64,000 bases of DNA, taken from Halocaridina rubra. Lineage: Eukaryota > Arthropoda > Malacostraca > Decapoda > Atyidae. Positions 17,430-32,794 of this stretch are shown here, piece after piece. The stretch's first letter is position 1; the number at the start of each line of letters is the position of its first letter. The notes below the pieces were generated by a model, which did not search any database, was not told where the DNA came from, and was given only the letters and a program-made list of their open reading frames with translations. Where the stretch lies: NCBI GenBank assembly GCA_037179515.1, contig JAXCGZ010009443.1, positions 184,501 to 248,500 on the forward strand, written 5' to 3'. A program made the position numbers and the translations under genes.

Positions 17430-18040
17430 GGAATATTGTTCTATAAGATTGTACAGCTTAGTTTCTGATTGTGATGGGAGCACTGCTTTGAGTTTCAACA
17501 GGAAGATCTGTTTCATTAGTGAGAGCTTCGGTTGGTTCTTTTGTAACTGGTGATGTGTCTGATTACATAGGGTGATTCTTTTATTGGTGATGATGGGAAG
17601 GTGATTGGAACCCAGGGCTTAGACTGCCTTCCATGATGTCGAGGGGAAAAGAATCGGTGAATAATTGATTTTGTGTGGAGATGATGGTAGAATGTGGTCT
17701 TTGTAGGTTGTGTGTAGAGATGAAATTGTTTACTGTTATCATCCCTCTGTCCATATCAGGGCTGTCAACAAACTAGGCCACTTTGCCATTAGTCACTGAA
17801 CAGGATAACGTATGAGTACTGGTGATGTGTTGTAATTGTGGGGTTTAATTGTTAAGATGTTACAGGGGGATGTATGTCTCTGTGATAATGTCTGTTGTGT
17901 TGCCAGGGCATACTTTCATGATTGTTTTTAGTTGTAGTGTCATGAGGGTAGAGGTTTTCATACCATCTATGTTAAATTGTAGAAAATTGATGTTAGGTGC
18001 AGATGTAAGGGGGGGAATGACCATAGATTCACATGACGTG
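17430..18040 (-). mobile_element. LINE endonuclease-domain remnant
   Basis: Minus strand: APNINFLQFNIDGMKTSTLM (about 17945-18005) matches the start of an APE-type endonuclease (N-x-LQ-N-x-G). SPDMDRGMITVNNFIST and a later SAPITI resemble the D-x-R-G and SDH-x-P regions. It lies upstream of the minus-strand RT fragment at 15480-16730, which suggests one original element interrupted by the inverted segment. Confidence 0.5.
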
Positions 18041-20221
18041 AGGTTCTCATAGTGTGGCATTGCTGCTCCTCTCGTGATTCGCAGCTCTGGATGTTGGACC
18101 CACAATGAAGACGTGAATAAAGTTGGGTAAAAATATGCCAAATGCATTATTTCTGTAATAGTATATCTTAAGCTCTTCTAAGTAGATACACTGTCTATAT
18201 ATTTTATCGGTTTTGAGCTGAATTGTAATCACTGTTATTTACAACAGAGAATGGACTTGGAGTGGCAGCATCTTCGTCAAGTGTCCACCCTCAGGATCTG
18301 TAAGTCACAAGAGGAGTGGCAATGGATGTCAAGTTACCATAACCAACTCTTGCCCCTTACTGGGCATGAAAACCCAGGAGGCATTGGTCACCTGGTAAAG
18401 TACCTCCCCTCTCAACATGACACACAAATTAAAAAAAGGATACGTATTAACTGATCTGAATCCTTAAAGGAAATCACCCAAGGTAAGGAGGCCCACGGTC
18501 CCTGGTCACAAAGTAAGCCTGAAGACCAAACTGCTGAAGACAGCAGGTATATTATCTGCTTTGGAAGTATTTATATAAATGTCATTTTTTATATATTAAA
18601 AATGAAGTCATCATATTTAGGAGCTAAATATATGAGGTTGCTCCTTAACCTATAAAATAAAAGCTATAAATCTTTATTTTTATTATCCATTCAACCCCAA
18701 AGAATAATGAGGGAAGGGGAATATACTAATATATGGGATTCATGGATGAGAGATGATGATCAGAAGCAAAAGCAGAGTAGGAGAAGCACAGTTAGGAACC
18801 AGACCCCATGAGGGGGGAATGGGAGAGAGAACTGAGAGAAAAGCTTGATGCAAATTTCAGGACTATGGAAGATCCTAGCTAGGAACCCTGGTTAAAAATA
18901 ACAATATATTTCTCCATCTTCTAAGGTACTGCAACAAAACGACGAACAAAGAATAATGCAGTTTGGAAGGTTTACCAAGTTTAGAAAAATGAACAATTAC
19001 ACATACATACCACATCCTCTAAAAGCAACTATGAAGTCTCTATGTGCGAAACATATCATAAACATTATGAGGAAGGTATTGGAACTTTTAGACACTATAA
19101 GAGACAACCCCAAGAAATTCAAGAATCTTGAACGAGGATATCCTTTGTTTCAGAGGCAAGCAGGCTACCTATATAAATTTGTGGGGGGTTGGATTGCAAT
19201 ACAGAGGTTCTTACTCAAAAACTCTCATCTCTAGATCTCAACCCTTTCTTCATGAACAGTTTAAATGGTGTACCTATCTATACCACTATGCTCTAACCAT
19301 CTTAACATTCAACTACATACACAAGTAAGGTGAAATTCCCGCAGTACCCAGTTTGGCTCACTGCGGTGATTACATGGTTGGAAAGCAATGTTCTGCTAAA
19401 GGACTGCACAAACACAACCAAAAAATTATTGAAAACATACATTGAATTGAATTTAAACAAAGAGAAAATGGGGATCAGCACCCTGAGGGCATTCTTCCCC
19501 AAGAAAGCAAAATAAGTTGGAGGGAAGCAAAGAAAGGCCCAAATGGGGTTTGGTTTTAGATAGTCACCGGTATTAAGGATAAAAGGTCGCATTTACCTAT
19601 GAATATGTAAATATTTTCTGTAATATATGATGGCCTTAATAAATGTTCTGATGATTAATATGACCAAAATATATAAAATCCAAATAATACAAACTCAAAG
19701 AACACCAGACACAAGATTAATTCATGAGCATCATATGAAGTGTTACCATTTAGCTGAAGAATGAAAACCTGTAAATAGCAAAGTATACATTTGATGACAA
19801 TCTTTTAACTGTTGAGCACCATATAAAGTGCTAACCTTTATTTGTTGGATAAAAACAAATAGTATTAATTACCCCTACAGAAAATATCTTCATGACTCTT
19901 GAAATAAGTCACTGGATAATCATACACAAACTACAAGCTCTTTCAAAAAACCTTTTGCACACTGGAAAAATATTTTTAGGAGTTCCTAGCTGCATGCACA
20001 GGGCAGATACTGATTACTAAAACAATAACCTACCATGTGATACTCGAAAAATTGTGCCTAATTGTATTTTTTATCAAATATCTATCCTATTTTCTCAAAA
20101 TGATAATAATTATTCAATACTGTATATCCTGTTAATTAAAAGGAACTTTTACTTAATGTGAATGGTTAATATAAGAATATTATAAAACTCCACAATACTA
20201 TATATGTTGTACACTTGAAGA
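18041..20221. other. Intronic sequence without recognised genes
   Basis: Several 60-95-codon frames on both strands (for example 18956-19234 plus) show no domain. A few GT-rich donor-like sites are not paired with coding sequence. Confidence 0.5.
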
Positions 20222-20306
20222 AAAAGCAAGAGCTATCATTAAGTTGATCAGTTAACTTCCTCAGTTGCACTGAGAAAGTTAACTGATCAAGTTAACTCTT
20301 GCTTTT
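20222..20306. repeat. 85-bp near-perfect hairpin
   Basis: Outer 11-bp arms AAAAGCAAGAG (20222) and CTCTTGCTTTT (20296); inner perfect 15-bp arms TTGATCAGTTAACTT (20244) and AAGTTAACTGATCAA (20276); innermost TCAG/CTGA around TTGCA. It could be a MITE core or a pre-miRNA-like hairpin. Confidence 0.85.
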
Positions 20307-22645
20307 ACATTGTGGACCTATTCTTATACTGTGTTAATTATTACTATATAACTATAACCTGAACATATAAAGTCACCAAAGAATTTAGATACATAAAACT
20401 GGTTGGCTTTGTATGTTTGAAGCCAGAAAACCCTACTCAAACGCTAGGTAGAATAATTAGAAGAGCTTAGGTACTAAGGTCAAAACACCTGGTTAACCCA
20501 GTCAAGACCATATAAGGATGATATTTAAGGTAATAGTGATGATATGTGACATTTTAAATACTATATAACACTACTATTTTTGTCTTTACATAAAACTTTC
20601 ATCATAGTGATTTCAACTTGCTCACAGATATCTTGTCCATTAGACACACAACATTTAAACCCATTCTGTTTACTACATTTAAAAAATGTAAACAACTGAT
20701 GTATGCTTCGAAAAAATTTAAGAGAATAAACTGATCAAGTACTAAGTACAGTAATGAACTAAAAATATAAAGATTTACTGGAAGAGAATACTAGTACTTA
20801 AACACTGCAGGCATTTAAACTTTCTACCCATAAGAATATAACCTTTGAAACTCATATTTTAATAACATTACCATTTAAACATATCGTTTTATCGCCTATA
20901 AAAAAAAATTGTGTCGTTAACTTTACAGTATTCCAAATGACCAGCTGAATACAATATATTTTCCACTGATCAGCAATTGGACACGAGTGAGTTCTAAATC
21001 AAAGCTAAGAACGGTTTAAAAAAAAAAAGTTTCATCTGGACTGTGGGAGTCCCTGAACCTGAGTGGATTTGGATTCGAGGCAATACACTGGCATTCATAC
21101 GCTAATAATTGTAACGATAAGTATAACTGAATAAACACCACTATATACATTTAAACAGATTTACGAAGTGATCAAAAGACTCTATGCTAAGTAAATCTCT
21201 TAAACCTAATACAATACTAAAACTCTGACAACAATATAAACCTTTGGGTGGACTACACAGATCACAAGGTTGGTTTAATGAAGGTGCATGGCACACTGAG
21301 GCAGTAATACAACTAATAGCTCTTTAGTTACAGACCACTTATTGCTTTTACAGTTGGGCATAATTGAGCTGTATTTTACCAGTGAGTGAATATGTCCTTT
21401 GGATGAGATCTCCCATTAACAATTCTTTAAAACAAGATAAACTATGGAAGATCTAATTCTGGAATGGACATATGTATTCTTTCCAACTAAACTCAAAAGC
21501 CTCACGTGTGCTGCATCTTTTACATCTATTTTCAGGCATCTGAACACTAAGGCATGTGTGTCGAGGCATCTAAAGTGTTATAATTTGTTGGCTCTTTCAC
21601 TAATCTATGAGGCACTCAAATTGGAGGGTTACAGTATCAGGGTATGCCCTAATGACAGTTACACACATTTTTCCTCCATAACACACAGGTATAATGGATG
21701 GTCCCTTAAGGATTCCGGGCTTTAGCTGTGAGCACTTTATTTACATACATAATTTTGAGTGAAATATTTTTTTCCCTTTATATCAGGCAAGACAAAGTAT
21801 GAGGCATAAGCTTGAAAATAATTATATAGTAGTACAGTATTTTTTAATCCTCTTTACGACCAGCAATTATACTCTAACAAAAAATATTTAAGAAATGGAA
21901 ACAAGTTGGTAACTCCGTCACAAGCAATAAAATTTCATAAACAAAACTACCAAGTGATATATTAAGACGAAATAAAAAATGAGAGTAAAGGATAAGAACT
22001 CAAAGGAATACAAAAGAGACAATGGGCTGGAAGTGAAAAATATAGATGATATTTCTGATGAACAAATAAAAAAACTAGCAGGTGCCATACACATAGTGCT
22101 GAAGACTTTTGATATTTAGTAATCTAATATTTTCATTATACTGTGTAAGGCGCCTTGAACTGTTAACATCCAGTATTAAAAAGTAAGGAAGTCCAGTCGA
22201 GGAACTATATATGAAAACACTACAATATGGGTTCTGAGACTATGTTATATTGCTGTATTGTCAGTATTTCATGATGTCCTCACTTGTGCTTGAGAAGGGG
22301 TCCAGTTAGGACCAGAAATATAGCAATCCTTTTCATATATTTTTTTCCACTGATGGGCTGCCAAACGTTTTCAATAAATCTTTCTTCTTTATATGTATGT
22401 CTTCCAGCTAAGCACTTATTATTCTATCATAGGGCACAATATTAATCAAAGAAAATATATAAAACATCCCTCTATACTCTTGTTTTATCCAGAAATAAGT
22501 ATTAAATCTGCCTATGCCATCTACAATAATTTAATTTTCTCTTTTTCTAGGATATATTAGTGAAATATGAAAACTGGAAGTGCATAAAAAAAAAAAAAAA
22601 AAACGGTAACTAAAGGAAAATTAGTTTAAATATTTTGTCTTTGAG
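20307..22645. other. Intronic sequence without recognised genes
   Basis: AT-rich; a 93-codon plus frame at 21444-21725 is unrecognised. Confidence 0.55.
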
Positions 22646-22730
22646 TATATGGCACTTGTATTTTATCCTTTATGTCCGTATGGCACTAGTGCTTAATCCT
22701 TTGATGCCATATGGCACTAGTATTTTAAGA
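22646..22730. repeat. Three-copy 31-bp tandem repeat
   Basis: TGGCACTAGT or TGGCACTTGT at 22650, 22681 and 22712, each followed by TTTTATCC/TTAATCC-like sequence. Confidence 0.85.
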
Positions 22731-25428
22731 AGCCATTCATTCAAATTTGAGCGTGACAGCTCATGAGCTTTAAGCCGTTTTTTACCCTATCAATACCCAA
22801 ATTAATGTCAGGACATCTACACATTCGAATAAAAACTAAAAATAAAAAAAAATATATAGATACAATCACTGTGCTGCATAAAATATTACAAAAACAGATG
22901 ACCTTCTTTAAATCTTCCCTGTTATCAGGTTACTATCTCATGAAAAATATTCTGAATACATCATCTCCGTCAGAAACATTTCACCCCTCACACTTGTCAG
23001 TTCCTCCTTTAAATAGCAATAATTTCTCTGTCATTTGTATCTCATTGTAAATAAGCTACATGACTTAATCTTACAGAGCAAATCCTTTATTAAAAAAAAA
23101 GGGGGTGGGTGGGAATTTACAAAATTTAGACTATCCATATACAGTAGAGGGATGATTATGAAAGAGGAAAACTTGGAGAAAGTGACACTACAGCATCAGA
23201 TTCCTTACTGTCTGCTTCCACATAAACCTGTTAAAGCATTTGCACATTTCCCTTGGAATTACAGTTTCCCTCTTACAAATACCAGTAACTGGACAGGTAC
23301 AAACCTTGTTCAATAGTGTTGCCATAAACAGTTACTTTGCAAAACTTATCATTTGCTGGTATTATGATCTAAAAAATGGTACCAGTGATTGATCAAATTT
23401 GCTGGTAGCACCATTTTAGTAGGTGGTAACAGCAACAGATAATTTAGATTTATAAGTTTCTCTGGTACCAGCAACTGATTAGTTTCATAGAGCAACTGTC
23501 TACTCTATGGCAAAACAATACTGAATGACAGGTATGGTATCTGTCCATCCTCTGGTATTTGCAAGTGGAACATTGGAATGCCAAGGGATATTCACTGATA
23601 CCTTATTTAAAAACACAGAATGAAAATATTAAAAAGTTTTTCGAGAGTTACACCTTATGAATGATTTAAATATCTTAGTTAATGAAGGATAGTCGTGCAG
23701 TTTGGTACTTGAATTACAATTTGGAGTGGTAATTATTGCTAACACAAGTAATATTTTGAATATAACATATTAAGTAAAAATCCGATTTTCTAACTACTAT
23801 ATATGACTGTTACTGGGTAATTTAACAAATTCATTAATTTTTAAGTTAACAATACCAAAGAGAAGTAAATTTTTGTCTTATAATGATCTCATATATATCA
23901 TGTTGGGCTGTTTGTCAGACTAAGGTCAGTTCCTGACAGCTCTTAAGTCAAACATCTCGCACAATATCTTCTAACACATAGTTATGCAATTTTGATATCT
24001 TCGGAGACCAATAATACTATTTTATATTGAAGTTCATGGAATGAGAAATCAAAGCTGTATCAAGAAAAGCATTATTCTTTTTAGTAGCTAGAGTGTAATA
24101 TCCAGACATGCAAGTTATATTTGCAGTGAAAAAAGATGTAGTCGATCTTATATTTCAATATTTGTTAAGCAAACATGAAATACGTTCCACTTGTGCTTTG
24201 CCTTAAAACTTATCTGGTAGTCAAGTGCAAGTCTCATCTTATTAATTAATACTCAGTTTTAAATAAAATATCATTGCCAAAATAATATGAAGTAATGTGG
24301 TGCAATGTCAGTGCCAAGATAATATGAATGTTGTGCAAAAAGAAAAGTACGTAAATACAATATGTAGTAAGCTCTACACACAAAACCTATGATATAACTA
24401 AGCCTAATAGCCAGAATAAGCTAGAAGACTACCAAGGTGAACTAGTGTACTATATACCATGCTCGTATTGATGAAACTGGGTAATACTAAACAAGCACAA
24501 AAAGTGGAAACAGTGACAAGGAAGACTAAAAGACGAGAAAGGAGGCAGAGAGCACTATAAGATATTAAGAGGAAAGCTAAGGAAAATCCAAGTTTTCCAG
24601 GGCTTTATCAATAAGAAACTATAAGGATACTGGAAAAAAAAAATAATATGAGGTGTCTTTGCATTATTAAGAAAAAAAAATTGAGTTTAATGAGGAGCTC
24701 TGTGATGTGATTATTAAGAACTAGGTACAAATCTAGGTGATACATTAAACATGATGTAGTATAATGAAATTGTAATTAAGTGAATAAGAATATGCATTGC
24801 TCACAATACATTCCTAAAAACTGGCTTGCACAAAGGAATATTTTCATACGCAGCACCCATTACTGATAATTACACTGTTAAAGAATAATACTGTATATTC
24901 ACCTTTCACAAAGTCTCAACCAGTTTCAATTAATAATATTAAAACTTCTAAAAACACTGGATCGTAGCTATGAACCCATGATTTCAACATGATACAAATC
25001 ACATCAAGTGCTGAATACAAAATGATCAAACATCAAAAGAGGCTATTAATGGTATATTCATATACTGTAGCTAAGGAAAATTAGATAAATGTTACAATAC
25101 CCTACAACTCAAAAGCCTAGCTTTCAAGAAATCTCTTCAGTACAGTAACAAACATTCAAAATAAAAATTCATGTTAAGACAATATTGAGAAAAAATATAT
25201 AATTACTTTCTGTAGGAAAATGTTAGTGATATGTTCAAATTGTACTTTTTTTTTTTTTTTTTTTTTTTTAAGAGTGGGTTGGTACCTAATCTAATACGAT
25301 GAGTGTATTATATTCAAAACGACGTGTAGAATGAGAGTAAAACTGACCTCATTTGAATATCACATACAATATTATGTTATGCACTGTGTAACTATGAATA
25401 ATGAATGGGAACAAAAGTTGCTGTTTGA
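22731..25428. other. Intronic sequence without recognised genes
   Basis: Holds loosely repeated GGTACCAG/GCTGGTA words at 23350-23480 and a T run at 25247-25269. Confidence 0.55.
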
Positions 25429-25590
25429 CATTTTATGTGTCACTATTAATCCTCAATATGGCAGTGGATAGACATGTTGGAACTGGGGAATTAAGCCTGG
25501 ATGTCATACCTAATGTCCCACAGTAGCCTTAAAAATGTTTGACACTTCCCGAGTCAAGTGTTCTAACCACTGCACAACTGCAGTCCCTCG
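25429..25590 (-). mobile_element. SINE, near-complete copy
   Basis: On the minus strand: CAGTTGTGCAGTGGTTAGAA (tRNA A-box-like), CACTTGACTCGGGAAGTGT, TGTGGGACATTAGG, CATCCAGGCTTAATTCC, GTCTATCCACTG, ending GATTAATAGTGACACATAAA. It serves as the reference for the other copies. Confidence 0.75.
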
Positions 25591-26709
<1,119 letters not shown>

Positions 26710-26773
26710 TAAGCAGAAGCTGTTAGCATACAGCAATAAATGCTAAGGAAGCCCATCAGTCCTTAAGAAGGGG

Positions 26774-26944
<171 letters not shown>

Positions 26945-26999
26945 AAGTATATGGGGTCCCTGCAGTTCATTGCAGCAATGTTTGTCATTTCACTCTTTC

Positions 27000-27610
27000 A
27001 TTTTCAAAATATTGAGGACAACGAAAAATTAACCCGCAGTTTCGTAAATAAAGTAGATGGTGCTAATTGCAAATGATGTCAAGGCATCACAGATTCATCC
27101 ATGCAAATTCATTGTTCTCTTTTTACTGTCAGTATTGGTTTGTTGTACTGTATTCTCTACCAATTTGTGTTGTGCTTTATTTACTGTGTATTTTGAATTA
27201 GATATGTCAGATAAAGGTAGAGGTATTCATAAACTTGTTGCATTAACACTTGAGAAGTAGACATAATTTGGCAAAGTAAAAACAAAGGAGAGAAAGAAAG
27301 GGGTTTAACCACAGCTAGTATTAAAGGGTCTTTGGACTTTATCTACTCTGGCCTAAATTACTTTTTAGACAATGATTGTTTCCCTGACTGAGCTCAAACT
27401 GTTTTAAGAAAATCAAAGGATGTGTTGGCTACTTATCAAGAAATTTTGCTCCAAACCGGGAGACAGAACACGCAAATTAATTCATTCTTCAAGAGACTGT
27501 GGCTTGATGATCCCAGCATACTATCAACATCCTCCGACCCAAGCGAACTTCTCTCCTCCATCGCTTAGCTGCCCCCTCTCTCCCTAACCATTGTCTGCTG
27601 CCTATTTACA
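27000..27610 (+). pseudogene. Internally deleted Tigger/pogo transposon
   Basis: MSDKGRGIHKLVALTLEK (27204-27257) resembles the N-terminus of Tigger-type transposases. After a stop and about 150 bp, KDVLATYQEILLQTGRQNTQ and INSFFKRLWLDDP (about 27416-27520) resemble the C-terminal tail (Y-x-E-I...FF). The HTH and DDE domains are missing, so it is a non-autonomous deletion derivative. Set between (TA)n tracts ending at 26941 and starting at 27903. Confidence 0.5.
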
Positions 27611-27900
27611 CTGAGGTATCGCTGTTGTCAGGTACATGTACATACTGTACAACGAATTTTCCTTTCAAGACACAGTATTAGTATTTTGCTTAATTTTTTT
27701 CTTTTCCTTTATTGCTATTTCTAGTTTATATAACTCATTTTATAGTGGTCTTTAATAAACATAAAGACACTGATGCAGGATGGCCAAACCATATTAGACC
27801 CTAATTATATTAATTCTAAAGGAAAAAAGTATAGATGTTCATGTTTTCGTAATTAGTCGCATTTTCAAGGTTCCAATTAATGATGAACAACGGTGACCCT

Positions 27901-28009
<109 letters not shown>

Positions 28010-28375
28010 TGAAATGAACATATGACATATATGTAAATTGAGGCCAGCTACAATGGAAATTTGAAATGATGGAGTGCTGAGATCTTTCAATATGTACTTT
28101 AGTTCATCTTCAAAGCCAAAAATTATAATTATTTAAACAGCTTACGTAAACAAGATAGAAAAAAGAAAAACTAATTACAATTAAATCAACATTAAGTATT
28201 TTCCACAAGTACTAATACATGCTTATTTTATGTTGGACTAGACAATAATACAAAATTACTGTATAGATAATCCAGCTAGGAATAATCGCATTCCGGAACT
28301 CTTGAGAGATATTTAATAAAATTTTACTTCTGTTAGTCACCATGCCTCCTGTCAAAAGTCTTGTTCTCCTGTAAA

Positions 28376-28518
28376 ATGGTGGCCCATTTTACAAGCTCTA
28401 CGGGTGATGGGGGGAGTGCTAGTATGGTGGCCCATTTTACAAGCTCTATGGGTGATGCAGGAGTGCTAGTATGGTGGCCCATTTTACAAGCTCTATGGGT
28501 GATGCAGGAGTGCTAGTA
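28376..28518. repeat. Three-copy minisatellite, 47-48 bp unit
   Basis: Units starting ATGGTGGCCC at 28376, 28424 and 28471, nearly identical; the first differs by a GGGGGG run. Confidence 0.95.
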
Positions 28519-30384
28519 TTTTTATTTTCATTGTTTTAATTTTTTTTCTTTATCTTGTTTACTTTGTGCTTTGATTTTGTAGTTATATTCAGTTGCTCTG
28601 AAGAAGACATAAGATACATTCAAATAGATCTCAGCACTCCGTCATTTCATTTTTCCTCTGTAGCTGACGGTACTATAGTGTATCATAGGAAATACTTTAA
28701 AGTACATTTTTGAGCATATTTTAAAGTACTACCTCGTTGAATGCAAAGAAACACAAAATTAGAACCCTTTTCCAGTGCTTAAAGATTACATACAATTTCA
28801 TATCAAGCTAAAATCATGGGTGATTAATTCTACTGGTACTATTCAGCATTTTCAAATTGTGAAAGTTTTCACAATGACTGGAGCAATTGTGTGTTGGTAG
28901 AAAAACCTAAATGCAAAGGAGCAATCTATGAGAATGAATGGCACGAGAAATCTTTAGAAAAGAAATGGTAAAACGGGACAAAAGTGCAATATTGTGATAA
29001 TAAATGAATAAGGGATACCCCAGGAACCGATTTTGAATACTGGTAAGATATGTAATTAAAGGAATAATGGAGACAGATTTTAAATCGTGGATAAGTTACA
29101 TTTTAAGAAACTGATTATGATGGACCGTAGTAGATGTAGCAGTGAAATACACAGAAAGTTTGGGATGATGAAAGTAAATTGATTAGTGAAATAAAATTTT
29201 AGGAATGGCTTGGACATGAGTAAAAATTAAGTAGTATACATAATTACATGTCGCAGGTCACATGTAATGTGAAAGGATCATGAGGAAGAAAATGGAGTTT
29301 AAATAAGAAATTAGTGAAATAAACTGAGCATGTCAGAAATTTGAGGGTTGGAGGGGATTAGTACTATGCCCTTTTTGGGAAGAAAAAGCACCTCAGCTTA
29401 GAATTACAGATACAGTATATCTGTTCCAAGTATTTAATAGAAACAAGGTTTCTAGGTGCATTTTCTGAGACCAAGTGGAGCAAATATATCAACTGAAATA
29501 CAGGAATATTGTACCATCTTCATGCAAAGGAGAAAAAAAATAACACAGTGTATGAAATTACTTGTCCAAAGTTACCATCAATGACACGTAATAAGGTAAA
29601 AATAAATACGAGACAACATAAGAAAATAAATACTAATATATTTAAGAAAGAAATTTCTTACTCTGACAAAAAGGGGAAAAAAATTGTGACTTGCTGTAAA
29701 GATCATACATAATCTACAATGGCCAAAAACAATACAAGCAAATAAAACTCAAAATATACAGGCAATGAATTTAGTATTTAGATACAGGTTAAATAAACTT
29801 TGAGCACATGAAAAGGTTAATTCTTCATATCAAAACCTCTGGTAACACAAGAGCTACATATATGGAACAGGGGAAGACGGCCAGTCTCCAAAGTTAATTC
29901 AAAGGCTTCACATTATAATAGAACCCTTTAACACATTACATATTTTAACATTTCTTGCAGTAATGTCTGTTCTTACATATGCATTGCCTCCATAACATAG
30001 ACAAACCCCCCTTTCCAATATATTTAGCATTCAAAAGCCACCATGGTTTTACTGTGTACCCTAGTGTAACAGCAAATGCAAATAACATGTAACATCTGTA
30101 ACGTCCAACTGGACTGCTATCAATTCCATCTGGCTTCGTGACAATGAATCCGTATATGTTGTTTTCATCAATTCCAGGAAGAGGGATGGACATTTTCATC
30201 ATAATTCCATTGCTATTCCCAGGTAACCCAGCAGAGTTAATACATACACCAAAAGAAATGGCACATCATCTTGACCTAAAACTGGTGATAAGGAAAGAAA
30301 TCCCAGCAAAATGATAGTCATTCAACTATAATGTATGGTAAACACTTATGTATCTGAAGATGGAGAAAAATGAAATACAACATT
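28519..30384. other. Intronic sequence without recognised genes
   Basis: AT-rich; nothing recognised. Confidence 0.6.
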
Positions 30385-30660
30385 GTATACCCTACGTGTG
30401 ATTAAAGGAGGGAGGAGGGGTTGCTGCAATTCTACATGTAAGTAAAGGAAGGAGGAGGGATTACTGCCATTGTATTTTCTACACATGAGTAACAAAAGGA
30501 AGGAGGAGTTACTGCAACTGTATATTCTGAGTAAAGGAGGAAGGAGTTACTGCAATTATATTTTCTATGTGCAAGTGAAGGGGGAAGGAAGAGTTACTGT
30601 AAATTTATATTCTAAATGTAAGTAGAGGAGGGTTTACTGCAATTGTATATTCTGTGTATC
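30385..30660. repeat. Degenerate minisatellite, about six units of 45-55 bp
   Basis: Each unit has an AAAGGAGG(A)GG purine block, GTTACTGCAATT and TATATTCT; unit lengths vary. Confidence 0.8.
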
Positions 30661-32794
30661 GTACGATGCTATGAATAGGGAATGAGTAGTGAGGTAGTGG
30701 TTATTTCACCCTTTCTCCATAGATTTCCTCTCACCACTGAAGAACTAATGAAAACATGTCTGCAAAAGCAAAGTTGTTATGGTTATGGATACTATGCTGG
30801 TTAATTGGGATGTTTCATGAAGTTCGAATTAAAATGTCCCTGTTAAAATACTAAGAAAGATCTCCATATATTCCAAACTGTTTATGAGTACTAGTAGTTA
30901 GTTATAAAGGCAAATTAAAATAAGAAAGAAAACTCTGTCTGGAAAATACAGCATCTAATTTTTCAATCACCAGAGCCAATACACAAATATCTCATTTCTC
31001 GACTCCAGCAACTAACTACACAGATAAGAGGAGAAAAATGAATGTATTTTTCCACATTTAATTCCTATCACTGCACGAAGCATACCTCTTATCATATAAA
31101 AACATTGCAATAAATGTGACTTTCAAGCGAGTTTAGATATGTATTTTCACGTGAGTTTACAGATGTTAAAACGATAATTATGTTATAGTTTTATCTATGC
31201 TTTATTTAATGCCTCTCATAATATGAATTCAATTCATGATCCTGAGATGGCACACATCTTCCATTATATTTTTCTCCCTTTAACAATGAGAAATCTTGCA
31301 TTTTCTATCACACATTAGGTAAACAAGCAGCAATAAACACACAAAAGTGGTCATGCAAAATAATAATAATAATAATAATGAGAGATATAAAGAAAATAGT
31401 AGAAAAAAAAAAATCAACCTTGTGACATTTGGTAACACCTATGGTATTTGTGTCTAACTTACAAAAAAAAATACATATTAAGAGGTTAAAAGGAGTAGTA
31501 ATAAATATATTAAACTATAAAATAAAAATAAAAAATACTTGGCACAGGGAAAAATGGCAACTTGGTAACTTTTATGGCAACTTAGAAGTGGGCAACCAAA
31601 CTTCAGCTATACTAGCATTTATCAGTATATGAAGAGATAACATAGAGAGGAAGAGGATCTACACTGGAAAATGATGAACTGATAAGAATATGAAGTAAGC
31701 TGGACAATTAGCAAATGAATGAAATTGTACAATCTCTACATGTGGCAAACTTAAATCTTCTTTGAGCTTTATGTTTCTCTTATATTCAAGAACAAAAGCA
31801 TATCTTTTAGGATGTTTAGGTCGCATATATTCAAGAATAAGAGCATACCTTTGAAGTTTAAGGATCTTTTGTATTCAATAAATAGCAAAGTACTGTAAGC
31901 AAGGCAAAAATAATTCCTTTCTGTTAAAACACTACAAATGTAAGGCTTTCATTTTTGCTTGGAATTCCAAAACACTTGAACCTCAATTTTTATAAATAAA
32001 AACATAATTACCACAACATACACAAGCCTGCACTGCACTTCATAACAGGAAAGGCAATAAAAATAAAGAGTGCTCTCTTCCACTACAGCATTGAAAGTAC
32101 TGTAAATAAAATTATTAATGAATATTAATGCATTGTTAGAGAAAGATCTAATACATAAAAGATACGACACTCTTGTGGAAAGTTTCCACAATTCTTCAGT
32201 TGGTCCATGAGATGTCATCTTCAATCATAAAATCCTAAATGAAGACAATTTCTCCTAATCAAAGCTCTACAATTCTCTCAAAATTCTGTCTGAATATCTC
32301 TAGCAGAGGCTGGATCAAGGTGAATTCGTAAAAGCTAATGATTTGTTCAATTGTGGCAATATTAAATATTCAATATGCTGTAATTATAAAGTAAATTTTA
32401 AATACAGCATGACCACACTAATATGAGGACAGGTATTTCCCCATATTAGAGAAATGTGACTAAAAAGATATCTGGATGAAAAAATTACAAGCAATATCAT
32501 CACAAAAGCAAACAGGGTAAATGTAATAACACAGATGTTGGAACCGTGACTGCATTGTTTAAAGAGATAACTAATATGAATCTATGAAGACAAAGATCCA
32601 AAGAAGAAGGTTTTCATACATACAGTTAATTTCAAGTTCAAACAGAATACAAAAAAAAAATATTATATAACTGCAGAAAGTTGAATATTTGTGTGCACAT
32701 AAAAGAAAACTTATTTCCAGACAGAGCCTGAAAAAATCTACACATCCTACACCAAATAAAAGGGGTAAGAGGGATATATAAATTCGTTTATGAT
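30661..32794. other. Intronic sequence without recognised genes
   Basis: A partial tandem of TATTCAAGAA(T/C)AA(A/G)AGCATA words lies at about 31780-31850; an AAT run at 31362. Confidence 0.55.

Noticed and set aside
28376..30660. Tandem repeats as a CRISPR array
   Set aside because: Units are contiguous or degenerate with no unique spacers, and the genome is eukaryotic.
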